The position numbers were made by a program, and so were the translations under genes. From Nitrosopumilus adriaticus (GTDB taxonomy: Archaea > Thermoproteota > Nitrososphaeria > Nitrososphaerales > Nitrosopumilaceae), in the NCBI RefSeq assembly GCF_000956175.1, contig NZ_CP011070.1, positions 434,001 through 498,000 on the forward strand: DNA of 64,000 nucleotides, read 5' to 3'. This document shows, piece after piece, positions 47,485-56,618 of the stretch. Numbering within the stretch: position 1 is the stretch's first letter; every line of letters begins with the position of its first letter. The notes under the pieces were generated by a model, which had not been told where the DNA came from, did no database searches, and was given only the letters and a program-made list of their open reading frames with translations.

Positions 47485-48097
47485 ACTCATCATCATATCT
47501 ATAATTGTGATAATTGTTGTTTCGTCTGGTATAGTTTATGCAATTTCAGTAATTAATGAACCAAAAACCGCAAAAGATTGCAGATTCACATATGGTAAGG
47601 GTGGGCAGGAAATGTTGGATTGTCTAGAAAAAATTAGAGATAACTCGTCTATTCCTTCTGCACAAGAGTTTCTGAAAATGGATTGTGATGATTTGAATCA
47701 TATCTTTCCAGAGTTTCCTAGCGAAGAGGTTGCAGATGCTTGGAACACAAGAATGCATGAATGCATTAATGAACAAGAGTCATTACAATCTCAAGCAAAT
47801 GAACTTGGAATGGACAAAGGAATTGTAACCGAGATGGAAAATTTACAACAAATGTCATGTGATGAAATTATCCAAAGGAATACAGAAGGTGAATATCGTA
47901 GTAGTGATAACCGAGAATTTGCAAGAGAGAAAACCCTTGATTGTAGTGATATTGAAGAATCTTTTGCAGTAAATGCATCATGTGAAGAATTGTATGAAAG
48001 GTATCATAGTGGCCAACAATATTGGTTTGAAGACCATAAACAAATAACAGAAAACAGATTAGCTAAATGTTCAGAGATTGTGGATAATGAAAACTAG
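47474..48097 (+). CDS. exported MKTR-leader protein with three Cys repeats
   Basis: 207 residues. The first about 95 match the protein at 28045. Three repeats of about 35-45 residues carry a Cys followed by acidic residues and close with a second Cys (MDCDDLNH...HEC; MSCDEIIQ...LDC; ASCEELYE...AKC). The start overlaps the previous gene by 11 bases; the end (VDNEN) overlaps the next leader. Function unknown; probably disulfide-linked helical hairpins. Confidence 0.8.
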   Translation: MKTRLIIISIIVIIVVSSGIVYAISVINEPKTAKDCRFTYGKGGQEMLDCLEKIRDNSSIPSAQEFLKMDCDDLNHIFPEFPSEEVADAWNTRMHECINEQESLQSQANELGMDKGIVTEMENLQQMSCDEIIQRNTEGEYRSSDNREFAREKTLDCSDIEESFAVNASCEELYERYHSGQQYWFEDHKQITENRLAKCSEIVDNEN

Positions 48098-49316
48098 ACT
48101 TTTGATAATTATTGGAATACTTATGATGGCGACAATTCCATTTGTCACATTTGCTGTACTTGATAGATATTCTGATTATGGCGAACATGTGGGCGCTATG
48201 GAGGAAAAAGAAGATAAATCTGCAAAACTTGGTGATAAATACTACATAGAACCAGAAAGAAAAGAGAAACTAGAAGCAGTTGAGCTTGATCTTAGAGATA
48301 GAATCACTCAATTACATCAACAAAAATCTTTATCCTCTTTTGGAGTAAACCTTGATCATCGCACACAAGAAATTATTGTAATAGTTGAAAAGGATCATTT
48401 TAATGCTGAAATTGAAAAAATGATATCTGAGTATCCTGATGATATCCGAATTGTTTTCTTCAACGACGGAATTTATCTTGATGAATGGTCCGAATCCGAA
48501 CCAGGAATAATGAAAAAAGCAAGAGATTTGGGTATCAATAACATCATGGATGCTGTTGATTCAGAAGAATTGAGTTTTGATGAGAAAAAAGAGTACATCC
48601 AGATTAGATATGAAGAAGATGGTCCTGTGACAACTCCTTCTCTGAATATTAGGATCAAAGACTTTACTAGAAATTTGGACTATGGAGAACGTCCTACATT
48701 CACTGTAATTGAAACAGGATATGCTATTCCATGCACGCATCCAACACTAGAAGTGTACTATCTAAAACAAGAAACTGGCAATGAACACACACTTGATGAT
48801 CTGGTGTACGAGGATAGAATTATGTACTCTTGCCCTTTCTTTGATTCCTTTTACCCTGTTTTAAAATTCTGGGATGAAACAGATTTTGAACCATTTCCTG
48901 TCTGTGAAAAGGAAGGACGGTATCTTGTAGTGGGTGATTCAGGTTATGAAAGGATGCCCTTGGAGGAATACTATTGTGGGATGGAAAATCAAAACATAAC
49001 GATATCAAAGTGGGATTTTAGTGAAGAGCAATCTTATGTCATAATTCCGTTAGGTGCAGTTATTCACGGAAGCGCCTCATTGATTCCAGAAGAAATTACG
49101 GTTGTTTTAGGCAAGAATAATACGATTACTTGGATTAACGATGATGATACAGTCCACACACTTGTCAGTGACAAGGGCGGCAATGAAAGATGGTCAACTG
49201 GAATGATGAGACCTGGAGAGTCATCGTCTGTGACATTTAACAACACTGGAATTTTTAATTATCATGGAACTCCCGGACCTTGGATTACAGGTACAGTAAC
49301 AGTCTTGGAGAAATAG
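48087..49316 (+). CDS. exported MKTR-leader protein with degenerate cupredoxin
   Basis: 409 residues from ATG 48087. N-terminal signal MKTRLLIIIGILMMATIPF. The last 95 residues have the plastocyanin-like fold (IPEEITVVLGKNNTITWINDDDTVHTL ... GESSSVTFNNTGIFNYHGTPGPWITGTV). Compared with a working site (YYCMLHPWM at 41380-41410), Cys, His and Met are Gly, Gly and Ile, so it cannot hold a type 1 copper in the usual way. The middle (about 60-300) is not recognised. Confidence 0.75.
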   Translation: MKTRLLIIIGILMMATIPFVTFAVLDRYSDYGEHVGAMEEKEDKSAKLGDKYYIEPERKEKLEAVELDLRDRITQLHQQKSLSSFGVNLDHRTQEIIVIVEKDHFNAEIEKMISEYPDDIRIVFFNDGIYLDEWSESEPGIMKKARDLGINNIMDAVDSEELSFDEKKEYIQIRYEEDGPVTTPSLNIRIKDFTRNLDYGERPTFTVIETGYAIPCTHPTLEVYYLKQETGNEHTLDDLVYEDRIMYSCPFFDSFYPVLKFWDETDFEPFPVCEKEGRYLVVGDSGYERMPLEEYYCGMENQNITISKWDFSEEQSYVIIPLGAVIHGSASLIPEEITVVLGKNNTITWINDDDTVHTLVSDKGGNERWSTGMMRPGESSSVTFNNTGIFNYHGTPGPWITGTVTVLEK

Positions 49317-49319
49317 AAA

Positions 49320-51848
49320 ATGAAGGCTAGACTTTTAATTATATTTTTGATTGCATTTACAACAATTGGTATGGTATCTGCTGATGCATACCACAATGAA
49401 GAAACATCAAGAGGCAGTAATGATCCAAGCATTGCAGTAACTGAAGATGATGCATATGTAGTTTGGATGGATAGCAATCATCCAAATTTTGGTGATGTTT
49501 ATTTTACAAAGATCACAGATGGAAAAACAATACAAGTCCCAATCAATATAACAAATGGAACATCGTTTTATCCACATCCACAAATTCATGTTTTTGAAAA
49601 TAATGTCTATCTGCTATGGGAAGACAGAGTATCTGAAGATGGTGATGAACAGATGTTTTTTGCAAAAAGCAATGATGATGGAAAAACATTCAGTGAACCA
49701 AAGTCAATTCCTGAGAACAACCAGTCAATTTTCCGTCCTGCATCAGTACACCAAGTAAATGATATCCTCTATGTGTTTGGAAGTAATTGGAATAGAGAAG
49801 CAAGACAAAGCAGCATCATATTTGTAACAAGTGATGACTATGGTGAGACATTTTCAGAACCAACAGTTCTGTTTAATCATGAACAATCAGATCAAGACAT
49901 AAGGATACAAGTGTATGATGACACAATTTACATTTTGTCTGATGACCGAAATGACTTTGATGAAATTGGTTCATTGTATCTTAGAAAAATTTTGCCTACT
50001 GGAGAACTGTCTGATATTGTAAATGTCAATGGAGGCACTACTAGTGTAACTCATCCACAATTTGCAGTGTATGACGAAAACGTCTATGTCTCATGGAGAG
50101 AAAGAGTATATGAAAAGGGAGACTGGGGAATCACTGAGAGATGGTACCAAGTCTTTACAAAAAGCCATGATGGTGGAGATACGTTTGGTGAGATAATCAC
50201 GTTTGATTCAGATCCTAAGTCAATTGACACTGTGGGTGCGGAGGGGGATTTTGTGTTTGCTTATGATGACTCTGTGTATGTATTATGGAAATCCGAATAT
50301 TGGGATGGGGAGACTCAAGAGTTTAAGATCTTTCTTGCATACAGTACCAACAACGGTCAGGATTTTACCGTAATGACAGTACCACTAAATGAAAAGATAG
50401 TAGACCATGGATACATTACAACAATACTGGAAGGTGACAATCTGCATCAGATTGCAGTAACTGGAAAAAATCTACCATATAATGACGCAGCAGTATATTT
50501 TGCATCAAAAACTGACAATGAATATTCAGTGCCTGTAGACATCCTAAAAGATATTCAGACGAGAATTGGCTGGATGCCAAAGTTTGCATCAGATGGAAAC
50601 AATGTTCATTTTGTAACAGAAGGAAACAATGACAAGAACTGTTTGTTGTATTCATTTAGTAATGACAATGGTGAGTCATTTGGAGATGTTATGAATCTCA
50701 GCTATGGAGATGATTACACCTGTTTTGGTAAGAATCTAGATATCAAACCACCAATCAAACAAATATCCTCAGGTACAGAACTCTCAGATGTACAATGCAA
50801 AGAAGATCGTACTGTGGGATATGTTTTGTCACTAAGACAACGAGATGATATGCCCGTATGTGTCAGTGCAGACAGTCATGATGAGTTGGTAAACAGGGGA
50901 TGGCTCTTAGAAAATGGACAAGAGATTTTGTCATTGGATGCTGCAAAAAAATTCATCGAGTCCAGTCCCACATTTTTATCTGGAGGGGTTGAGGATTCCA
51001 TCAATCTTGATATCGTAAATGTAAGAAAAACAATTCCTCCAATTGTTACAATCAATGGGACATTTGTTGTGATGAACACCAAAGACATTCTCAGTGATGG
51101 TCCATTTGAAGTGGTAACTGAAACACCTGATACAAAAAATGTTGCAATGCAAGTGGCACAGATAAACAAAGTACATTCCGCAATAATTGATGGCACTTGG
51201 GATGAAATCAACCAAGACTATGTAGAAGATATTCCAAAAGAAAATACATTTCACCAATATTCTCCTGGCCCAACCTCACGCATAGTGTTGGAGATTGGTG
51301 ATTCAATTAACAAAAGAGGAATGATTCCAATTACAATTACAGAAATATCTGAGAATGCGGTAGGAAGTGCAACATTTTGGCAGTTTCAGCCAATAAGGCA
51401 TAATGGGGACAATCGAGGAGTAACATGGGATTTTTTGCCAGAGTCACATCGACAAGGATGGGGATTCTTTGATGAGAATGGAGATGATGCATGGGATGAC
51501 TCTAAAATTCCAAGGGACAAATATGGAATTCCTGCAGACGGACACGGATATCCGATGTTTTGTGGAGATCAAAGAGTAAATGGAGAATCAGCACATCCAT
51601 CGGGAATTCCAATAAAACCAGACGTGAGAACTGTGATCATGAAATCTGGACAGATGGGATATCTTCCAGATTCAGATGGAATTTACAACATTAGATATGG
51701 TTCATTATTTGAGACAGACGTAATATTTCCAGACAATGCCAAAATAATTGAAAATGAATCAATGTTGTGTATTATGGAAAACGTCAGAGAAGATGCAACA
51801 CACGGATATTATACAAATTTAGTTTTTGAGTTGGAAAATGAAAACTAG
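49320..51848 (+). CDS. exported sialidase-like beta-propeller (MK-leader)
   Basis: 842 residues. A variant leader (MKARLLIIFLI). Residues about 35-480 contain repeated blocks of the Asp-box or BNR type (SNDDGKTFSEPKSI, SDDYGETFSEPTVL, SHDGGDTFGEIITF, SNDNGESFGDVMNL), as in sialidase folds. One recurrent Cys unit (QCKEDRTVGY ... VCVSAD ... NRGW) and a C-terminal domain with GWGFFDENGDDAWDD and paired Cys follow. Enzyme activity is uncertain: it may only bind glycans. Confidence 0.8.
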   Translation: MKARLLIIFLIAFTTIGMVSADAYHNEETSRGSNDPSIAVTEDDAYVVWMDSNHPNFGDVYFTKITDGKTIQVPINITNGTSFYPHPQIHVFENNVYLLWEDRVSEDGDEQMFFAKSNDDGKTFSEPKSIPENNQSIFRPASVHQVNDILYVFGSNWNREARQSSIIFVTSDDYGETFSEPTVLFNHEQSDQDIRIQVYDDTIYILSDDRNDFDEIGSLYLRKILPTGELSDIVNVNGGTTSVTHPQFAVYDENVYVSWRERVYEKGDWGITERWYQVFTKSHDGGDTFGEIITFDSDPKSIDTVGAEGDFVFAYDDSVYVLWKSEYWDGETQEFKIFLAYSTNNGQDFTVMTVPLNEKIVDHGYITTILEGDNLHQIAVTGKNLPYNDAAVYFASKTDNEYSVPVDILKDIQTRIGWMPKFASDGNNVHFVTEGNNDKNCLLYSFSNDNGESFGDVMNLSYGDDYTCFGKNLDIKPPIKQISSGTELSDVQCKEDRTVGYVLSLRQRDDMPVCVSADSHDELVNRGWLLENGQEILSLDAAKKFIESSPTFLSGGVEDSINLDIVNVRKTIPPIVTINGTFVVMNTKDILSDGPFEVVTETPDTKNVAMQVAQINKVHSAIIDGTWDEINQDYVEDIPKENTFHQYSPGPTSRIVLEIGDSINKRGMIPITITEISENAVGSATFWQFQPIRHNGDNRGVTWDFLPESHRQGWGFFDENGDDAWDDSKIPRDKYGIPADGHGYPMFCGDQRVNGESAHPSGIPIKPDVRTVIMKSGQMGYLPDSDGIYNIRYGSLFETDVIFPDNAKIIENESMLCIMENVREDATHGYYTNLVFELENEN

Positions 51849-52767
51849 ACTTTTGATAATAATTGGAATCGTAATATTTGCAATTTCCATAACTTCATCT
51901 TCTCTTGTATATAATCAGGAAATTAAATTGTTTACTGGAATGATGATGTCTACTGATTGTAGACCTGGTGAAATAAGACACAATGATCAATGCATCGAAT
52001 TTGAAGTTCCTTCACATATTGGTACTCTAAATTATGGGATTGATTCTATTGTTTCATACTGTGAAGAAATACCTACACCTCCGAATTCTGGTATTGGTAT
52101 TGACAGGTGCATTCCATTTGAATTTGTAGATGTAGATGAACTGTTGCAGAGAATCCAAAACAACAACACTGAACCATTAAGCTGGCCTTCATCAATAAAA
52201 CTTTCTTGGTGTGCAGATAGATTTGATTCTATTAAACATGAGTTTTTAGAAAATTTTGATGGGTGTGATACCTCTGATTGTTCAGCAGAGCCACCATTAT
52301 TTTCTTCAGCCCTAAACAATGATGAAGAATTTATTGAACAAGGGTGTGCACAATTTGTAGATAAATGGGCATATCTAACTGAAGATAACGATTTTACTTG
52401 GAATCAGGTTTACTGGGAAGATTTTGTAAATCATCATTACAAATTTGAGATAACTACGGATCCTGAGAGAAACCAAAAATGTGCAAAACTCTTTGATTTG
52501 ATAATGCTTAGTGCACCTGATTCTGATTTGTGGTATGAACTAACTGAGACCAATGATTTTGTGGATGCACAATGCGCAAGTGTTGTGGAGGAATGGGAAG
52601 ATTTGACTGAGTATAATGTGTGGAATATTGGTCTATCTTGGGATAATGTGGTAGAACATGAATTGTACGGTTGTAATAAGAATGAAGTTTATTTTTCTGG
52701 TATTTGTATGACTCAAGAAACTAAAGATCGAGCACAATCTATTGGAGAATTAGAACATGAAAACTAG
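51838..52767 (+). CDS. exported MKTR-leader Cys-rich protein
   Basis: 309 residues from ATG 51838. After the signal there is a C-x2-G-x7-C unit (CRPGEIRHNDQC) and a region with about twelve further Cys in spaced pairs, including two related stretches (CAQFVDKWAYLTEDNDF and CASVVEEWEDLTEYNVW). A closing C-x-K-N-E-V-x4-G-x-C unit is near the C-terminus. All Cys are probably in disulfides. It ends LEHEN at the next leader. Confidence 0.72.
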   Translation: MKTRLLIIIGIVIFAISITSSSLVYNQEIKLFTGMMMSTDCRPGEIRHNDQCIEFEVPSHIGTLNYGIDSIVSYCEEIPTPPNSGIGIDRCIPFEFVDVDELLQRIQNNNTEPLSWPSSIKLSWCADRFDSIKHEFLENFDGCDTSDCSAEPPLFSSALNNDEEFIEQGCAQFVDKWAYLTEDNDFTWNQVYWEDFVNHHYKFEITTDPERNQKCAKLFDLIMLSAPDSDLWYELTETNDFVDAQCASVVEEWEDLTEYNVWNIGLSWDNVVEHELYGCNKNEVYFSGICMTQETKDRAQSIGELEHEN

Positions 52768-53098
52768 GAAAATATTTTGGCTTTCAGTTACAATTTTTTC
52801 CATATTGATAATTGGCGCTGTCTTGTACATGAATATTCTATCTTTTGAGCGTCTATTTCCTCTGGATTGTGATGTTACAGAGGAATGGCTGAGAGGAAAA
52901 ACAGACTTTCTTGTAGTCAAGAACTTTTTGAATAACTATCCTGATTCAGAGTTTAAAAATTTGGGAAATGTGGAAAACATGCCAAGATATTGCCAATATG
53001 CTTTTGTTGTAGAAAAACAGGGAGAAATAAAACAAATCGTAATCACAGTTGACAAAAATCTGCAACTGACGAGAATTACTGCTGATCACGGAGAATAA
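52757..53098 (+). CDS. exported MKTR-leader small protein
   Basis: 113 residues. MKTRKIFWLSVTIFSILIIGAVLYM is a longer anchor. The mature part ends in beta strands (KQIVITVDKNLQLTRITADHG) with two Cys. No family recognised. Its leader overlaps the previous gene; it ends one base before the next ATG. Confidence 0.65.
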   Translation: MKTRKIFWLSVTIFSILIIGAVLYMNILSFERLFPLDCDVTEEWLRGKTDFLVVKNFLNNYPDSEFKNLGNVENMPRYCQYAFVVEKQGEIKQIVITVDKNLQLTRITADHGE

Positions 53099-53099
53099 A

Positions 53100-53681
53100 A
53101 TGAAAACTAGACTTTTGATAATTATTGCATTTGTGATGGTTTCTACAATCACTGAATCATTTGCAGAAGAAATCGAAATAAAATTTGATGAAACTCTTCT
53201 CTATGATAGTTTGAAACTGTATTTTTATGATATAGAGGATTCTAGATGTCCTTTGGATGTGACATGTGTTTGGGAAGGAAAAGTTTCAGCAATGATCCAC
53301 GTTAGCAATGAAACTCATAAAATTGGAGGTGGATTTGAAATTGGAAAACCACTCACATACATCACACCATACACAATTACCCTAATTGATGTAAAGCCAC
53401 ATCCCATCAGCACCGAAAATCCTGACTATGTGGCAATTTTGGAGATAACAAAATCTGATAGTACTGATGAACTAACTGATGAGCAGGTTTGTGGGGTTGG
53501 AAATGTACTACTTGATGGGGTTTGTGTTCCTGAAAACAAAATTGAAGAACATGAAATAGACCAGCTAAGGGGAGAATCCCTCTCAAATCCTGAAGTGATG
53601 ATAATAATTGAGAGTCTTGGTGCAGGATTGATTGTATTGTTTATTGTAATTTATGCAATTAAAAAGAAGAAAAAGAAATGA
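53100..53681 (+). CDS. exported MKTR-leader protein with SRCP/CxWxG domain and C-terminal anchor
   Basis: 193 residues. The domain (FYDIEDSRCPLDVTCVWEGKVSAMIHV ... YVAILEI) is paralogous to the one at 19155. It then has a short C-x2-G-x7-C unit (CGVGNVLLDGVC) and a C-terminal helix (VMIIIESLGAGLIVLFIVIYAI) with basic tail, so it is anchored at its end. Its ATG is one base after the previous stop. Confidence 0.8.
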   Translation: MKTRLLIIIAFVMVSTITESFAEEIEIKFDETLLYDSLKLYFYDIEDSRCPLDVTCVWEGKVSAMIHVSNETHKIGGGFEIGKPLTYITPYTITLIDVKPHPISTENPDYVAILEITKSDSTDELTDEQVCGVGNVLLDGVCVPENKIEEHEIDQLRGESLSNPEVMIIIESLGAGLIVLFIVIYAIKKKKKK

Positions 53682-54058
53682 TTTCAGTAGATTGTTCTCA
53701 CTCACTTGCAATAAAAGACAAACTGCTGATCTTCGTAGCTGACAAACTGGGAGCACTCCCAATTCTAAAGTCTGACAAGTTTTTTCTTGAATCCTTCGAT
53801 GAATTTTCAATAGACAAGCATAAAGTAATCTCTGCAATTGAAGAGTTTCTGGACTCTGTCAACTTGAGAGAAAACTTTCAGATAGTTCCAAAGGGTGATG
53901 ACATCAAGATAGAACCTATTGATGGTGAGGGCATGAAGACAAAACTAGAAAAATTATCCAAGATAAATGAAAACCCTTTCTTTGAGTGCACACATTGTGG
54001 GTTTATGACTATGTATGAGGAAGAACTAAGAACGCATAGGCTTATTCATTATATCTAG
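53678..54058 (+). CDS. zinc-finger protein coupled to the array
   Basis: 126 residues, overlapping the previous stop (ATGA). An N-terminal helical domain without signal peptide precedes a C-terminal C2H2 finger (FECTHCGFMTMYEEELRTHRLIHY). A possible regulator cotranscribed with the exported proteins; target unknown. Confidence 0.7.
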   Translation: MISVDCSHSLAIKDKLLIFVADKLGALPILKSDKFFLESFDEFSIDKHKVISAIEEFLDSVNLRENFQIVPKGDDIKIEPIDGEGMKTKLEKLSKINENPFFECTHCGFMTMYEEELRTHRLIHYI

Positions 54059-54141
54059 AGTGGTGAAACTAAGAATAGCTTCTGAATTGTTAGATAACAA
54101 ATGTGAATAAAAGTTAAATGTTAAAACCTGTTATGACATAC

Positions 54142-54342
54142 ATGGATTCAAAAATTGCAATGTTTTCAATATTTACCCTTACTGTAATTCTAACCATGGG
54201 GCTTACAGTAGATACAGCAGTTGCTCAAACCTCTGCATCAGTTGATGGCGGGGAAGAATACAAAGACGGATCACATGAAGGAAAATCTTGCCCATCTAAA
54301 GATAAAAAAACTGCATCAGTTGATGTTGGTTTGAATATCTGA
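54142..54342 (+). CDS. small secreted acidic protein
   Basis: About 66 residues with start MDSKIAMFSIFTLTVIL (ATG 54142; 54118 and 54133 are alternatives) and signal ending AVAQ. The mature part is short, with SASVDGGEE and a second TASVDVG copy, and a single Cys. No family. A TTAAATGTTAA TATA-like stretch sits about 25 bases before 54142. Confidence 0.55.
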   Translation: MDSKIAMFSIFTLTVILTMGLTVDTAVAQTSASVDGGEEYKDGSHEGKSCPSKDKKTASVDVGLNI

Positions 54343-54355
54343 TTTCTGTGAACGC

Positions 54356-54739
54356 ATGAATTCCTTCAAATTAAAGCAAGTTGTCATTAAAAAAATAGAT
54401 TTACTGCTTACAAAAAATATTGGCGATAAGGAACGACTTGAACAAATTCAGATGAAGCTTGCACGTGGACTACCATTGTTTTCTGAGAATCAGGCATACA
54501 TTGACGCACTAATTTTGGATAATTTGTCTGACAAAGAAATTGATTCTATCAGAAAAGAAATAGAGTCTGCAATACTTGAAAAATCGGATTTTGATGAACA
54601 ACAAATGATGTGCTGTATTTGTTGTGGAAATGCAAAAAAATCCCTTGGCAGTGGTGGAATGTGCGGTACTTGCTATCTTGACTATAACATAAAGATCTCA
54701 AAATTCATTACAAGACCTATGGTTGGCAGAACATTTTAG
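54356..54739 (+). CDS. helical zinc-finger protein
   Basis: 127 residues. Helical first two-thirds with a short-C-terminal-domain-like LDNLSDKEIDSIRKEIESA, then CCICCGNAKKSLGSGGMCGTC, a four-to-six Cys zinc knuckle. Located 13 bases after the small secreted gene. Cytoplasmic; role unknown. Confidence 0.65.
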   Translation: MNSFKLKQVVIKKIDLLLTKNIGDKERLEQIQMKLARGLPLFSENQAYIDALILDNLSDKEIDSIRKEIESAILEKSDFDEQQMMCCICCGNAKKSLGSGGMCGTCYLDYNIKISKFITRPMVGRTF

Positions 54740-54742
54740 AAA

Positions 54743-55141
54743 TTGAACGGTCTTAATTATTTTTTCACGCCAGTAGGTCCTGAATACAAAAAGACATTTG
54801 CAAGAAATGTTGGCATTGGCTTTTTGCTACTTTTTGCATTTTATGGTGCTTGGAATTTATTCAGTGATATTTCTGAGCCTGAAACTATCTCAAATGATTC
54901 TGACATTGAAGAACTAATCAAAACTTTCAAAGAAAAATATTCAGACCGCGAGATTACTGAATTTCCTGATTCCAAAGGAATCCCCTACAAGTATGTGGCA
55001 CATGCACAAAATAGTGATGTTGAATTGCTTTTAGAAAAAGACAGAGTAGTGTTAAAGGCTTGGAAGGATGGTGACACATTATGCATTGTTTCAAATCCTC
55101 TTCCAAGAGATATTTTGGATAACTGTCCTCTAAAATGGTGA
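54743..55141 (+). CDS. membrane-anchored protein
   Basis: 132 residues, TTG start, one helix (NVGIGFLLLFAFYGAWNLF) after a basic 20-residue cytoplasmic tail, then an extracytoplasmic alpha/beta domain with C-terminal Cys pair (TLCIVSN, DNCPLKW). It starts three bases after the zinc-finger gene's stop. Function unknown. Confidence 0.62.
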   Translation: MNGLNYFFTPVGPEYKKTFARNVGIGFLLLFAFYGAWNLFSDISEPETISNDSDIEELIKTFKEKYSDREITEFPDSKGIPYKYVAHAQNSDVELLLEKDRVVLKAWKDGDTLCIVSNPLPRDILDNCPLKW

Positions 55142-55164
55142 ATTGAACATTTAATCTACCAGAA

Positions 55165-55213
55165 GTAAAAGATACGAAGTCTTTATGAATATCATATTTT
55201 TGAGATGTAACGT
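55165..55213 (+). promoter_or_regulatory. MKTR-type promoter P3
   Basis: AGTAAAAGATACGAA, TTTATGAAT, ATCATATTTTTG; same pattern as P1, P4 and P5 but leading to a gene without the MKTR leader. Confidence 0.5.
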
Positions 55214-55630
55214 ATGGCTCTTCCCAAAAAATTACAACGACCACATGGAATTACCATTGTTGCAATTTGGTTTGTACTTGAGGGAATCTATTATTTTTAC
55301 ACCCATTCAATTGGCATGTTTGGTGGAGCGAATCTGTTGGAAATATTTGCAGACGATCTGGTGCAAAATTCTTTGACCGCCTATGGATTGGGGTTGGCCA
55401 TGTTCAATTTTGTTGTTGCATGGGCATTCTGGGATGGTAAGGCATGGATAAGAATACCAACAATCATTGTCTTGTCTACAAGTGTTATTGTAACTTGGAT
55501 ACTGTTTTCATTCCAATTAGCAAGTGCATTTGAGAGTATTTTGAGTACTGCGTTAACCGGTGTTGTCATAATTTATCTCTTAAAATCAAGTGTAAAGAAA
55601 TACTTTGAACAATGTAATTCTGGATTTTAA
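55214..55630 (+). CDS. four-helix membrane protein
   Basis: 138 residues with helices at about 12-32, 55-75, 83-105 and 108-128. The N-terminus KKLQRPHGITIVAIWFVLEGIYYFY recalls DUF2127-like integral membrane proteins. ATG 55214 fits leaderless transcription from P3. No functional clue. Confidence 0.7.
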   Translation: MALPKKLQRPHGITIVAIWFVLEGIYYFYTHSIGMFGGANLLEIFADDLVQNSLTAYGLGLAMFNFVVAWAFWDGKAWIRIPTIIVLSTSVIVTWILFSFQLASAFESILSTALTGVVIIYLLKSSVKKYFEQCNSGF

Positions 55631-55634
55631 TAAA

Positions 55635-55670
55635 ATAAAAACTAGATTTTTGATAATTATTGGAGAGTGA
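55635..55670 (+). pseudogene. orphan MKTR leader (no gene attached)
   Basis: ATAAAAACTAGATTTTTGAT, followed by AATTATTGG, matches the MKTR leader for about 30 bases, but its start codon is ATA and a TGA follows after 11 codons. It is a trace of a lost cassette or of a recombination junction. Confidence 0.6.
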
Positions 55671-55683
55671 ATGTGCAGTGAAT

Positions 55684-56010
55684 TCATTTTTGATTAAAAA
55701 GTAGAATGCTGTGAATTCTATGTTTCATCTTTAATGATTGCAAATCTTCTTTGTACGTTATTGTACTAACTGCCATCATAACTGTGATGATTATGAATGA
55801 AAGCATTACAATAAAATTCTGATAAAGCCATTCAGTTGAAAATAGTTCTATTGACTCTGTCTTTTTTTCACTAATTCCTAACTGGTTTTCGTATAGGATC
55901 ATCCCATTTTGATTTTGAACTGACACTCCCATAGTATCTGGATGCGCAAATACAATCGATATTGAACCGCTTAGAAGCAAGACTGTTAGGAATATCCCGT
56001 ATATTTTCAT
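55684..56010 (-). CDS. exported two-helix protein
   Basis: 108 residues: signal MKIYGIFLTVLLLSGSISIVFA, an extracytoplasmic loop of about 45 residues, then a helix (FIVMLSFIIITVMMAVSTI) and a basic cytoplasmic tail. No Cys. Downstream of the regulator pair on the same strand. Function unknown. Confidence 0.62.
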   Translation of the reverse strand: MKIYGIFLTVLLLSGSISIVFAHPDTMGVSVQNQNGMILYENQLGISEKKTESIELFSTEWLYQNFIVMLSFIIITVMMAVSTITYKEDLQSLKMKHRIHSILLFNQK

Positions 56011-56033
56011 AATTTTGAGCCTAAAAACAGAAT

Positions 56034-56618
56034 TTAGCAGATGATCTTTAGCGGATCAGAATTTGCAATCTCGTTAATCGTCACATACATGTTAAACTCG
56101 TCATCGTCTACCTTTACTTCAAAACTATCAATCGTGGAATAGTATTTTTTGTTGTGCTCTGAATCCCCCAAATCATTTGTGGCAAGCAGTCCGTGTGAAA
56201 TCAAATATGAAATGTTTTCAGAAATATTTTCTGTATCTTTTTTTGCCCTTGATACAATCTCCCAGATAGTGATTGGATAGTCAAATGCAATGTCTAGGAT
56301 TTGTTTTTTTACTGGATCATCAAAGGATTCTAAAATTGCACTTTTCAATGACTCGTCTTTAATCTCAACTGTGTGTCTTGCTTTTGATTCAAGACGACAA
56401 ATTACATCTAGGGTTTTTTTAATTAATGGTGTGCAGTCATCTCCGAGAACTTGCCCTGTAATCGTTTGGAATTTCTCAAAATCTTTAATTGATGACAATA
56501 AGGTCATGTGATGCTGCTCAAACAATGAATTTTTTATTTTTGTTATTTCGTCATAACTGACAAAATCTGAAAATGTTTTCTCAAAAGGTGAAGCTAGGAG
56601 AGTCTCCATTGCAGTCAT
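56034..56618 (-). CDS. winged-helix regulator with N-terminal sensor domain
   Basis: 194 residues. Helical N-terminal half with three Cys, then a winged helix at about 100-165 (DDPVKKQILDIAFDYPITIWEIVSRAKKDTENISENISYLISHGLLATNDLG). Its ATG overlaps the upstream regulator's stop (ATGA). Likely a two-regulator operon. Confidence 0.72.
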   Translation of the reverse strand: MTAMETLLASPFEKTFSDFVSYDEITKIKNSLFEQHHMTLLSSIKDFEKFQTITGQVLGDDCTPLIKKTLDVICRLESKARHTVEIKDESLKSAILESFDDPVKKQILDIAFDYPITIWEIVSRAKKDTENISENISYLISHGLLATNDLGDSEHNKKYYSTIDSFEVKVDDDEFNMYVTINEIANSDPLKIIC

